NCBI GenBank assembly: GCA_027886175.1
Contig: JAJNNQ010000100.1
Location: 310,001-374,000, forward strand
Reading direction: 5' to 3'
Source of the DNA: Phylloscopus collybita
Taxonomy: Eukaryota; Chordata; Aves; Passeriformes; Phylloscopidae
DNA: 64,000 nucleotides
Under the pieces are notes generated by a model. It searched no databases and was not told where the DNA came from. It was given only the letters and a program-made list of their open reading frames with translations. Of the stretch, positions 35,059 through 47,060 are shown piece after piece; the stretch's first letter is position 1, and every line of letters starts with the position of its first letter. A program made the translations under genes and the position numbers.

Positions 35059-35159
35059 CTGGAGACAAAAGGGAGACACAAAAAATAAAGTCATACAATG
35101 GGAATATTAATTGCCTCTCTTGCGGATTTTACAAAACTCACAAAATGTTTTCTTTTTGC

Positions 35160-35245
35160 CTGGTGGTTTTTTTTTGGTTGTTTGTTTTTTTTGTTGTTGT
35201 TGTTGTTTTTTTTTTTGTTTTTTTTGTTTTTTCTTTTTTTTTGTG
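35160..35245. repeat. T-rich low-complexity tract
   Basis: About 80 bp of T runs broken by G, including a (GTT)n section. A plus-strand hydrophobic Phe-rich reading is an artefact. Confidence 0.9.
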
Positions 35246-35329
35246 GATTGGTGCACTTCCCTTCTGCATGGAAAATACTACCATGGGATCTACAGCCCAG
35301 CTACAGGGCTCGGGATTAACAGTGCTGGC

Positions 35330-35780
35330 ATCTTTTGGGCATATTTTTTCTTTTAATGAATGAGCTTTCGCTGTTAATGAGGAATAATCGTTTGGCTAAT
35401 GAGCTTTGAAACATTAAGAGAAAAGAGGGTTTTTTCCCGTTAATTGCCCTGGTGCGACCGCATGGATGGATTACAAAAGACAGCAGTAGGAACGCAGTAC
35501 AAAGAGGGGAAATGTCTCCTGGAGTGGGATAAATGCAGAGATGGGTGATACATCCCTGCACCTCTCCTTCCTTTGCTCTCTCTTACTCCCTCTCTGCCAA
35601 CTGCTATGGGTTTCCATAACTCCGCAATCAGAGTGGATGCTCGGGGAAGATTATTATAGTCAAACAGTGAAGCGTCGGCGGCTAATGTCTCCAGTGTTTA
35701 ATCATCATACAGTAGAATGGTTTTATGCATATTTCATTTGCATATCATTAAACCACGCTAGCGCGGGACATTCAGAGCTG
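35330..35780. promoter_or_regulatory. Candidate conserved elements with a further octamer
   Basis: AT-rich, homeobox-type cores (TTTTAATGAATGAGC, GCTGTTAATGAGG, CCGTTAATTGCC) up to 35450. Near 35700 the words TTATGCATATTTC and an octamer ATTTGCAT (35736-35743) run directly into ATCATTAAAC. Retained CpGs (AGCGTCGGCGGC) lie between. Likely part of the same regulatory cluster as the octamer element at 32.5 kb. Confidence 0.42.
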
Positions 35781-36179
35781 GAGAGGTACAAAGTTGGGGG
35801 GAGAGAGTGGGAGAGCGAGAACGAGACAGAGGGAGGAAGGTCCCTGTGATGTCTATCTTCAAAACCAGGGACTTGTTCCATGATCTGTCTTCTACTTTTA
35901 CTAAAATCATGATGACTTGGAAGCCTTTGAAGTTGGATATAACCTTGGATTCTTCTAATTCCAGCAGAGTGATGTATTAGAAAGGGGGAAATGATGCTGC
36001 GCTGGACATTTAAAGGAATATAAGCTCCAGTGGAATGGAAATAGGAGCTCTTTGGGGAACGAACTAGCAGAGCCAGCCACAGCTTCAACATCACACTGCT
36101 GTGTTCATACTGGTGAAGGATACCAAAGTAACACAAAAGAAATGAAGACAGCATATACTTTATGATGGGGATTATATTT

Positions 36180-37260
36180 ACTCTCTCCCTTTTCTTTTCC
36201 TTTTTAAAGGCACAAAGAAGGATGGGACCAGCGGTAATTTACACACTAATTAGCAAACTGTTGCCTCTTTTTCTGTTTGTTTTTCTTCTCTATTTTGGAG
36301 AGGGGCGTTTTCACCGCTGAAGTGATTTATCAATTATTTGGTAGCACAGATCCTTCTCCACTGACATTGATCAGGAAGAGAAGGTGGTGGCTGCAGGGGG
36401 AGGAACACAGTGGGCTCTTTGTAGATCTTATACATGCACAACATATTAATTGGGGTCTTTATAAACCTCCCTCAATAGACTATTTCTTTCCTGGAGACCA
36501 GCAGCTGGTTAGCCACCGTTGGCGACTCTTCAAACATCCCTTTGGCTGGGGGCAGTTCTGCCGCTGTTTGTTGTTGTGCTTTATTTTCTCTCTCCACAGC
36601 GGGGGCTGCGGGTGCGACGCTCCCGCCTGCCCACGCTTCTGTACAGGAGATGGACAGACAGAATCAGTACCAAGACAATCTCTTGAGCTGGACGGGGAAC
36701 TTTGCTTCCAAATGAAATGCTGTTTTATATTTAAATTACCTTCCTTTTCCTCCCCACTTCTCTTCTCCTCCAAGTCTTTGTGTCGGTTATGAATATTCAG
36801 ATGAGCCGTGATGTGATTACACTGTACAATTACTTGTGTCTGTGATAGAGGCAAAGGCACTGAGGAAAGACAGAGCCAGATGAGCTTGGAGCTCATTTAG
36901 GGTTTGTTTTCTGTATTTTCCCCCCATCTCCGTGGCACTGCGGCACATGCAGATGTCGCTGTTGTTCTTCATAAAGCCCTAATGATATGCAAAAGCATAA
37001 CGACCCCATTTGGGTTGAGAGCATCAACGAAATATTATTGGGGGGGGAATCCTGACTGAAGGAATGTCCACATAAATTATTTTTATTTAAATCAAGAGGT
37101 GGCAGTGAGGCAGAGGAAGTCACATGAATACATGCATAATGTGAGCACACAGAAAGGTTATCGCCAAGGAGAAGAGGGTTTTGCACTGTGCCTGGGACAA
37201 ACAGCCTCATTTGGGGAAATCGTTCAGCCCACCATGTGATTTACTTATTTATCATCATTC
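36180..37260. promoter_or_regulatory. Candidate conserved non-coding cluster
   Basis: The longest stretch of enhancer-like texture in the window. Examples are GTGATTTATCAATTATTTGG (36321), TGTGATTACACTGTAC (36812), CCTAATGATATGCAAAAGC (36979), CGAAATATTATTGG (37029) and a final ATTTACTTATTTATCATC near 37240. There are no repeats, no CpG island and no accepted exon. Confidence 0.45.
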
Positions 37261-37269
37261 ATCCCTCAG

Positions 37270-39900
37270 CCAGGGCATCGGGCGTGTTTGCTGCTGGAGA
37301 CCTGGAGTGCTGGGAGCTGCCTGGATGATTCCTAGTTACCCTTCAGAAATACTATGAAGCGTGCGCTGGAAGGGGGACAGGAGAAAAAGAACCGGAGGGA
37401 GAATGTCTTGCTGCAGCTCAGTGACAAAGGAGGGGCCTGCTGACAGCTCAGCGAGGGAGTGACAACAGGCCAACCAGGCCCTGGCTGGTGCCAGGCTGGC
37501 ATGCACGCCTCCCAAGGGACAGAGCGCCGACACGGTGGCTGGTGGGTCCCCAGCACAGGTCAGTGGGACACGGGGTCTTGGGGCAGAGCAGCTCTGGCCA
37601 CTGTGCCACTGGGAAGCCTGCTGGGGAGTCCAGAGCTGGTCAGATCCACCCTCACCCATTTTCCTCAGAGAATGGTACCTGGATATAGTAAGTGCAAAGA
37701 CATCTGTGGGGAACAGGACCCCTTGGTTGCTCTGTCCAGCTGCTTTTCTGGGTTTGGGACCTGCACCCGCATCCATCAGCAAGGAGTGGACAAAGAGAAG
37801 CAGAGTGAGCCAGCAGTCAACAGCGACGCTGTTGTCACATTAACTGTGTGACATCAACTCAGGGATCTGTGCCTTCTAAGCTTGCCCTGCACTGATCCTT
37901 GAGAGCTCTACAGCCTCTTCACACCCTTGGTGGTGGGCAGGACTCGGGCTGCAGAAAGATGTGGTCCCAGGGAGAGAGTATGGTTTTCCTCTCCACTCAG
38001 AAAGGCAGAGGCAGGTGGAGAGGAAGGTCAGTTGCAGATGGGACCCACTGTGAGAGAATCCTCTGCTCCCATGCTCTGAGTGTGTACAGACCATACCTGT
38101 GGCTCCAGAAAGGCTCCTGAGCAGTCCCTTGGTGGTCAGAGCAGGGTGGCCCCACTGTCTCTAAGGGTGTGCTGCTTGTCACAGGCACAACAGTGGTGTG
38201 AGAGCCTGCCCAAAGGAGGCTGTGACCCCCAGGCACACAGTAACCAGGGGGCCTTGGCAGACCAGCCTCAAAGGAGCACTGAAATCCCAGACAGGAGGGC
38301 TACACTCCAGTCTGTGTCTGAGGACCAATGTGCAGAGGGTGCAATGACCTGTAGACAAGATGGCAGCTGCTGCCCCATGCTGCTCAGACTCTTGACCACA
38401 GGCCCATCCAGCTGTCAGCTCCCTCCATTCCCTTCCCACATCTCAATAGATGTGTCTCTTCTGCGCTCCCTCTTCTGCAAGGGCACCCAGGAGACTGAGG
38501 AAAGGCAACAGGCTGCCAGGCCTGATCAAAACCAGTACACCAGGATGGCCTCTGGACAATTCCAAACCTGGGCTTGCCACTACAAACTGCCTGCAAAAAT
38601 TTTGGACTTTGAGGATAACCCAACAGGCAACCTGACCCAGCAGCTGTGTGTGTGTCCTGCCCATGCCCATGCAGCCTCTCAGGGGCACAGCCAAGGCAGG
38701 GTGCCACCCTGGTTACAAGGAACCTGCCTTCAAACCAGCCCAGACCCAAGTGAGCAGCCCAAAGCTGCCTGTGGGGAACAGAGAAGCCATGATTGCATGG
38801 GATGATCTGAGCAGATCATAGAATCATATCATGGAATGGTTTGGGTGGGAAGGGTCCTTAATGGAAATCTACTTCCACCCCATCAACTGCCCAGCCAATG
38901 GCTTCCTGACACCAGCATGTGGAACAACTGAAACCAACAGAAAGCAAGTCTGCAGAAAGGCTGTGCCCCCACCATGCCCCTGTCATCATTCCAGGTGCTG
39001 AACCCTTCCCCCACCTGGTTTTTGCAGAGCAGGGTGCCCAGTCCTGAATGGTGCTTTGGAATGCCATGAGCCTTAGGGAAGGAACTAGCAGGGCAAAGCA
39101 CCCAAGGTGCAGGGTGAGACAAGGACTCACAGACAGGCTGAGAGGCACAAACATGGTGGTGCAGTGTCACCATTCCTTCCTGTGTCCATGCTGATGGACA
39201 GCCCTCCCTGCCAGCTCTACAGGCCTGTCCACTCTCTCCATAGATCCTGGTGCAGCCAGGTGCAGCCCAGGGCAGCCCATCACCCTGACAATGGCTGGCT
39301 GACAGCCTCAGAGGGTTTTCTGACCCAGACATGGAGCAGGCTGCAGAGCAGATTGGTGGCTCTAGCCACGGCCTCACTTGGCTGACACTTCTGCAGTCCT
39401 CAAGGCTCCTGCTCCTGTTGCATGTCAGACAGGATCTGGCACACCAAGAGGAGCCCAAAGGCTGGGGACTGGACAAAGGAGTCCAGCAGCCTGCTGCCTG
39501 CTCCTCAGATAGATAAACACCCAGGGAAGATGGAAGGAAGCTTAGGACCAAACCCAATCAGAGTTATTCTTTCCACAAGTGCTACCAAAGAGGAGCAGGA
39601 AGGAGACTGCTCTGTGCTGGGAAAATGAGCATAGAGCATACAGTAGGTGAGGCAGAAGTGGGGGTGCAGCACACGGCGGGAGTCAGGATGCTAACCTGTG
39701 ACACCCCCAGGGAGTGTCCGGCACCCCGGTTCTGCCACTCCCCGACATGCGACCAGGAATGTCACCCCCAGGGTGCAAGGCACTCAGATTGCAGCCATTT
39801 GGAATGGTCAGTTAACCATTTGGAAGTCTCCCCATGGAGACTTTAGGAAAGGGCAGCTCCCAGGGCACTGCAGGAGCCATTGTGTTGTTTGTCAATTCAC
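37270..39900. other. GC-rich intron segment with long but unassigned open frames
   Basis: Stop-poor on both strands: a 241-codon plus frame at 38080-38805 and a 224-codon minus frame at 38883-39557. Neither shows a domain, a signal peptide or splice logic I recognise, and composition alone could explain them. Confidence 0.4.
38813..38882 (-). mobile_element. CR1 LINE 3' end fragment
   Basis: The words ATCATAGAATCATATCATGG, AATGGTTTGGGTGGGAAGG and GTCCTTAATGG are the reverse complement of the avian CR1 3' end and its ATTCTATG-type tail. It is a short 5'-truncated copy in minus orientation. Confidence 0.85.
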
Positions 39901-39929
39901 CAAATACCCTGAAGAAATTGCTAGTTAGG

Positions 39930-40480
39930 AAAAGGAAATTCAAGCATTTATAGAATATATTGCTATTCAAAACACCAAAAGAATTGTTTTGCAAATAGTA
40001 GCACTGCTGAAGAGGGGAGAGAAGTACATCAGTCATTTGATATTACATATAAGCAGTTTATTAAAGAATTAAATATTTATAGACTATAAAGCAAGCAGGG
40101 CGATGAGTTGCAAACAGCTTGCTGAGAAGTATGTTATAAACATTGAGTCTGTCAGGGACTAATAAAGTATGGAGAACACAAATGTTTTATAAAATCACCA
40201 GTCCAGTGATGAATCTCCACAGCTGAGATGCTACAGAACCCAAGGTTCTTGCTGCGCCGTGACCCCAGAGCCAGCAGGGGAGTCAGACGGGGCTGTGTGA
40301 CTGCAGACACGCCGAGCACTCATGGGAATGCACGACTCAGTGCTGGGAGAAACTCGGTGTTTCACGTTATTCTATCAATCTGGATCTATTAATAGGAAGT
40401 TCAGGAATTTTCAGAGAGTTCAAGGCACTCCCTTTTTAGCTTTTTATTGCAGCCAATCTTCCATTTCCAACAAAATTAAA
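39930..40480. promoter_or_regulatory. Candidate conserved non-coding element
   Basis: AT-rich, repeat-free block with TTAAAGAATTAAATATTTAT (40060), GACTATAAAGCAAGC, GGGACTAATAAAGTATGG, and later ATCTATTAATAGGAAG (40383) and CAAAATTAAAGTTTGTC. Scattered retained CpGs (GGGCGATGAG, CACGCCGAGCAC) stand out. Confidence 0.38.
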
Positions 40481-41145
40481 GTTTGTCATCCAGATTAAGG
40501 TCCCCTCCCTGCAAAGCCCTTGCCTCCCTTCCCTAAAGAGACAGCCCCAGGCACCAGCTTCCCTGTCCCCAGCAGTCCTCTGGAGCATCCAGACTCAAAT
40601 TTGGAGATTGTCAGCTCTCTCCAACACAGACACAGCACATCTGCAAGGAACAGCTAAAATTTTCAGACTGTACAAGAGGAACAAACAGGTTGTGGCAGAC
40701 CCCAAGGATAGGAACACCTTTTTGCTGGCAGCACTGGGGGAAACGGCAGCTGATGGTAGTCATGGGCATTTTTCCTGCATGAAGCGAGTTTCATTTTCTA
40801 ACAGACATGTGTCCCAGCAATCATGAGGAGACTGCTGTTCTGTTATTAGTGGAGATGAAAGACTCTCCAGACTATTTTATATTTTTGTGCAGTCAAGCCC
40901 AGGCCCAAAAGTGATTTTTAATATAGGGTGAACTAATGCCTTTGGTCACATCCAGGCAGATTCCTAATAGCTGTCCCCACAATTTTAAGCCTGGTGGGGT
41001 GGATGAGACTCCCAAGAGGTCCAGGCCTTCACGACATTTTGGAATTCACTCTCTTTGCAAGCCATCAGGACTTAGACCCACCTGAAGCTACCAGTCACTG
41101 CTGATCCCATTCCTCAGGCCGGCACTGCGGCGACCACCAGCAGCC

Positions 41146-41200
41146 AGAGCAGGGTCTGCCCCACAGAGCAGGGTCTGCCCCACAGAGCAGGGTCTGCCCA
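41146..41200. repeat. 19-bp tandem repeat, three copies
   Basis: The unit AGAGCAGGGTCTGCCCCAC recurs at 41146, 41165 and 41184, the last copy incomplete. Near identity suggests a recent expansion. Confidence 0.9.
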
Positions 41201-44200
41201 GAGGTGGGGAAGGAGCACGGCTGATGCCTCCTTCCTGACTCAGGTAAGTCCTTATGAGATGCCAACCTTAATTAACACAAGAATAAGCAGGGTAAGAACT
41301 GTCTGGGGTTGGTGAAGACAGATTCCATTTGGATTCCAGTAGACAGAGAGAAACCCCCATGTGCCAGCTGCTCTTTCTGCACTCAGGCAAGGTGGGAGAT
41401 TTTCATCCTCTGAGATGTAATTAAGACAGATTTTTTTTTTCTATAATTTGCAGTAATTATTCACGCTTATTTGCCAGGGAGGGTATATCAGACGAAATTT
41501 TGGGTTAAATATCAACCTTTGTTGTCCTGTGTGGAAATGATTATAGCAAGGTTCAGGTCTCACCAGACTCAAAGGCTCCAGAAGGTGTATTGAAAAGTAC
41601 AGCCCTATCAAAGGCACAAACCCCATTAGTTCCAGATGGATTGCTTGAGTGGTTTTTCTCTCTTGAGCCCAGAGCCTGTAAGCTTCAGGGGTTTCCACAG
41701 GAAAGTGTGGTACCTTCCAGAGAGCATCATAACCAAATTCTGCTGTTTCTGTGCTGCTAGAGCTGCTGCTGTCAGGACAAGCTCCACCACTGACTAAGCC
41801 CTGCAAGGACCCCTAAGTATGACCCCAAACCAGGACAATATCTGCTAAACTTCACTGTTCCTTTCTCCCTGTTCTCCCTTCCTCCAGCCTAGCTCTCACC
41901 TCTCCCCACATCAGCACACCACGACATTTTGTACCCTCAAATAGGTTTCTATACCCCAGTGATTTTACCAAATATTATTCTATCCCTCTCCTTTCCTACA
42001 ATCCTAAAATCATGGAACAGTGCCATATGCTGGGATTTACCAGTGGCCAGGGTCATGCCTCCATTGCATTGACAAGCTCTCTGCAGGACACACAGCCCCA
42101 CTTTTGGCCTGCCCCCATCACTGCTGTTGCAGATTTTGGTGCTGTGCCCATCATCTCCTTTCAGCTCAACCCCTCAGGGCCATCAGGACACATCAGTTCA
42201 TGGCACAGTTCACTGACCTCACATTTGACACGTTTCCAGTTACTATCTACCCTATGGTCCTTTGCTCCTTCAGTGTTTTCCCTCATCTCCAGGCACCCTC
42301 CAGCAGTCACACCTCCTCATACCCCTCTCCATGACTGACTCCCTCTCTTCCACCTAGGTGTTTCAGTAGGTTTTTGTGTTGCTGAAACCTGAAGTTCCTT
42401 CTCCCTTGTCTGTCACAGGGCCAGTTCAACACTGCCATCCAGTTCTAATGTTGATACCTTAGCCAACCTCATTCCTAGAGCCACTTTGGACACTGAGAGC
42501 TGTTGCTCTCTTTGCTCCCCAGGTGTGGATGCAAGAATGCCACCCCTCTTTCAGACCAGACATGTTATTAGCACACTGTTTGTACTCTCTCCTCCCAGTC
42601 CCATCCCAGTGGAGGCCTTGCTGGCACCTGCTTGAACTGCTGTAAAGTCAGCAGTTCCCCAACCCCTTAGCTCTCACCTTACCTTCTTTGTGAGCACATG
42701 GTGAACAAGGAAGAGACAGACTGCTCAGAGAGGATACTGCAGGATGAGAATTATCAGCACACTTATTGGCATATTCCCACTTGCTAGCATTATGACCTGC
42801 AGGATAGAGGTAAGGAGTTCCAGCTGAGTATGGATTAAATACCTGTGTGCCCAAGCAAGCATCAGACTCACAGGCCAAATCATAAAGAGGAGATGTTTAA
42901 AGGTGTGCGTGCTATTCCTCTGTCAGCATTTTGCAGGTCTCTATGGTGCCAAGAATTAGTCAGGCAGCTAACGTGCATCACTCAGGCAGGGAAACCCCAG
43001 GAGAAAGGTAATGACAAACACCATGACACACAGCTCTGTGTGAGCCCAGCGATTTCCATCAGCACCAAGGGAGCTGGCTGTCCTCTCAGGCATTCAAGGG
43101 GTCACATCTGAGCTACTCCAAACTTCCCAAGCACTTCTTCCTACCCACATGTGTGTGCAGAGCCTGTTTGTTGACCATAGCTGGAGCCAGAACTTTGTGA
43201 ATGGAGAATGAACTGTTCACACTTAGGGAGCAGCTGCTCCAGGGTTGTAGTGATGCAGGGCAGAGCTGCCCCAGGGGTGTGGGGGGACAGTGTGCCTCTG
43301 AAAGCTAAAACACTCTCATATGCTGCCATGACAGACTCATCTCCAGCAGCATGAAGTGCACATTTCAAAGGCCAGACATTCCAGCTGGATCACATTCCCA
43401 GGAGAACTGGTGTTTTGTGTCCTGTATCTTGCAAACCCAACTCAGGACAGGAACATACTTCAGCAGGCAACAGATTATCCCAAGCACATTGTCCCCACTG
43501 AGTGCTTCTGAGCACACCTCAGACAAAGGCAATGCTGTGTCCCTCTCAAAAATTCAGGTTTTAAATACAGCAAATATGCACATGTGCATCATATGTTTTG
43601 TTATAGAAGTTCCCTATGTATATAAAGATGGGTTTATTTTACTTCATGGTCTCCTTCGAGGAATATTTGTCATCTTGGCAGCCTGTGAGCAAGGCTACTG
43701 CTGAACACACTCCTCTGGCCTGCCCAGCCAGATCTATGGCCCTGGGGTGCTGGCTCAGCACCTGGCAGGTGTCCCACCGTGCACGTGGGAGCCGTGCTGG
43801 CTAACAGCATGTGTGGCTGCCACCACCTGTCTTGAGCACCAAAAAGAGCTCGGAACCCACCCTGCCACCCCTCCACCCCAGAGCAGTGGGAACATGCAGG
43901 GGGATGCTTGGATGACAGAGCCTTGGACTCTCAGCATGACAGAAAAGGGTTTTGCAGATCTTCCAACAGACAGTAACACAATAGACACCCTCAAACTTCT
44001 CTGCTGTAAAAAACCAGTTTTATTACAGAAAAGCTTCCAAATTGAAAATGATCAATGTGCTTTTAGGAGCCTGTGGAGATAGATCACCTGTACTCACTGA
44101 AAGAAGAGAGGTGATTTTAGAAGCTCCTGTTAGAATCTGCTCTCTGCTCCCTTTTCAACAAAAGAAAAACGTAAGAAAGAGGGGCAGAAGGAAAACAATA

Positions 44201-44456
44201 GCTCAGGAATTCCACAACTTCACTCTCCTGACAGCATCTTACCAAAATTATGTTACTGTTTGCCATTCCATTGTTTATCCTTGTCACTGTGGGTTTAGGG
44301 TTTTCTATGTCCAGGTTTATTCATTAAATACTAGGCAAAACAACATGATTGTTTGTGTCTCACCGTACAGGGATCTAAATAATGATCAGACGATGACAGA
44401 ATTTGCATCCAGTGCCGTGGGCCACACAAGCCCCATGCACTTGGGGTTAAACATAC

Positions 44457-44512
44457 AGATCACAGACTCACAGCACTGTTGGGGCTGGAAGGGACCTTCC
44501 AAGGTCCCACTC
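44457..44512 (-). mobile_element. CR1 LINE 3' end scrap
   Basis: Reads ATCACAGACTCACAGCACTG then GGGGCTGGAAGGGACCTTCC, the reverse complement of a CR1 3' end. Only about 55 bp remain. Confidence 0.7.
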
Positions 44513-46539
44513 CTGACATGAGGAGGAACAAGGAGGGATCAAAGTTGGCCTTTTCCTGTCATTTTGCAGAAAAGTGTCTCTGAGCTCCCAGGAAACAGGT
44601 AATACAATATGAATAGTTACACTGAACACTCACAGGCAGATTGACCAGAGTGCTTTCAAAAGAACCCGAGTGGTCCACAGACTTCAGGTTCCAGGCTGCT
44701 GATCTAACCGAGTGGGCATTTAAGCCATTAAGCCTTAAACACAGGAAACTATTCCTTTTCCCTTGGCAGCAACATCTTCACATTTGAAAGCTGTTGTCAT
44801 ATCAACTCCCTCTGCTGTTATCATAAAATTGGTACCTAGGAGCCAAAAGACAGGACAGACCAGAGCTGGAACACTGCCTCTGTACTTTTGCTGACTCATC
44901 TGTTCAGAAGTATGAGCAACCATTCTAGAATATCACATTAACACCAAAAGCTTCCGAAAGTTGATTCCCAGACTACATCTACCTTCATAATAGAATGTAG
45001 AGAATCAAGTTGTTATCTTATCAAACACCACAGAAGACTGGCCCAAAATAGTACTTTCCCCAACCAGAGGTTTTCCACTGGTTCATTGTTCATTCACTCC
45101 TGTAGGAATAATCCATTCTGTTTGTCTGAGTGTGCTGGAATGCCTTGAGGGGTGAGATGGATTCCTAAAGTGTCCAACTCTGTGTGATTCATAGTCAGTA
45201 CTCTTGAGCAGGAACAGGTCAGGTGCTAATCCTTTCTGTTTTGTCTGCCGCAAAAAGCAGCATCCAACACATCAAGGGTTTGCACAGAATTTCTGCAGCA
45301 GATGTGCAGCCACCTCCAGCTGGACATGAGCTGTGCATACCTGGAGAGCCCAGTCAGACCAGTGGGTGGTGAGGTAAGCACCACGTTGGACGTGCCATCA
45401 GCCTGCCTGCCTGTGGCATGAAATCCGCCCATCTCCACTGTTCACTGTTTAATTCAAAGGCTGTTTTAAAGGATCTGATTTTAATGAGCACACAGCTCAG
45501 ACCAGGAATACTGTATTTCTTTCTCCTGAGTGATGAAGTGGCACTTGGACTCTTTGCATTGATTTCTAATCTGCTATTTCATACTCTGAGAGTGAGCCCT
45601 GGAAACCACGTTCTCTCAGCTGCTCCTTGAGGATTTCTGTAAGCAAGAGCAGATGAGGCTGGCCAGGCCAAAAGGAAGGACCCAAATATCAGAGTTCCAA
45701 ACTTTACTCAACCCACAACTCTTCAGCCTGGCCAACCAGAGTAATAATAAAAATAATAACAAGAACAATAATAATCATAGTAGCAATGAGAAAAGACATG
45801 CAGACTTTGATGCAAAGGAGCTCAAAGTGGAGCTCTGCTCCTTGGGGTGTAGGCAAGTTCCACCTTCCCAGGGTGGGCAAAATGTTTGGAAGACAGGAGG
45901 TTAAAAGCATGTGGATCTACTAATCAGAAAGGCAAAGGTACTCACAGACCCACCCTCAGATCCACTCCTGAGCACACCTGAATTTTGTCTCATTCTCTGT
46001 GTGCACCAGAGCCATGGCTGGGCAGGAGCCTGCTCTTGGTTCCTAAGAGTTTGACTCGCAGGAAAGCCCCCAACACAGTCTCACTACTTTGCCCAAACAG
46101 CACAGGGATTGCACTCCTTTCCCACTAAACCTGGGTTGGCTTTCTGACAAGGAACACCTGTAATTAAAGGTGACAAAAATCTTTCCAGATGTAGAGGAGA
46201 CCCTTATTATTTGTTGCTATAAGGCAAAGGCTTACAGGTTTTTTTTTTCATTGCAGTCACTTTTGTTTCAGAGGTCACGAAACACACCCTCCTCAAACAC
46301 CAGCACTGGGGATTTAATTCCTGTGCATCCTGACAAACTGCATCCCACAGATGTCGGTGCTTACTGCCTGCAGGTCCTCTGACCAGGTCCCAGCCACCCT
46401 CACACCACCCACTACTGTAATTTCTGTGGACCCAAAAATATTCTTTAGACTCATCAGCTGCTGTGAAGCCAGAGCTGTAAAGTCAGATCTTTTCCTCCTT
46501 TAAATGTGACTGGCTATTTACTCCCCAACAATTCTGCCT

Positions 46540-47060
46540 CAGAGCTGATTTAGCATTTTTATTGGAATGTGAAAGCTCTTAAAAGAAGAAAAAAATCTAA
46601 TCAGGCAGAAGAGATAGAAAACTTGCTGAATTTTTTCTCCCCCCTTTGCACCCCTTCAATCCTATCAAAAGCACATCTTCCATTCATTGCTTCCCCATGT
46701 CATTATGACAAGCGGCTACAAATCAATAGCGGCAGCAGAGGCGGCCCCGGCCCGCGCGCGCCCGGGATAAAGATTCACTCTCAACCCCGATTTGCTAATA
46801 GCACATAATAGCAGCCATTGGCGCCCCGCATTAAATCATACATTTCACTCGGCGTTTATTATGGGATTTTTAAAACTCCTCACCAAATTGGATTTTCTCG
46901 ACGGTCTCTAATTTCCACATTTATCATTTAACATTAAACTCCTCTGTGGGGAGGGGGTTGGGAAGTGGAGAAGGAAGAGAGGAGCCGTGCAATTCTGTAT
47001 TTCCTCTCTCTTTTTTATGAAAACCCATAAATAATCCCAGGTATAGGTACCATCAGCCCT
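46540..47060. promoter_or_regulatory. Candidate conserved non-coding element (strong)
   Basis: AT-rich homeobox-type sequence on both sides of a very small CpG core (GGCCCGCGCGCGCCCGGG near 46752). Notable words are CAAATCAATAGCGGC, GCTAATAGCACATAATAGC, CAGCCATTGGCGCC, CATTAAATCATAC, CGGCGTTTATTATGGG and TTCTCGACGGTCTC. CpGs are kept despite AT richness. Of all the non-coding blocks, this one most resembles ultraconserved developmental enhancers. Confidence 0.5.

Larger units (their letters stand above)
40481..46530. other. Intron interior, no gene
   Basis: About 6 kb without a supported exon. It contains the short tandem at 41146-41200 and the CR1 scrap at 44457-44512. An octamer ATTTGCAT occurs at 44401-44408. 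A plus-strand donor-like GAGGTAAGC near 45370 has no coding partner. Confidence 0.35.

Noticed and set aside
34668..35363. 231-codon plus-strand frame
   Set aside because: Runs through a T-rich tract giving a Phe/Val tail; no homology recognised and it overlaps non-coding GC-rich DNA.
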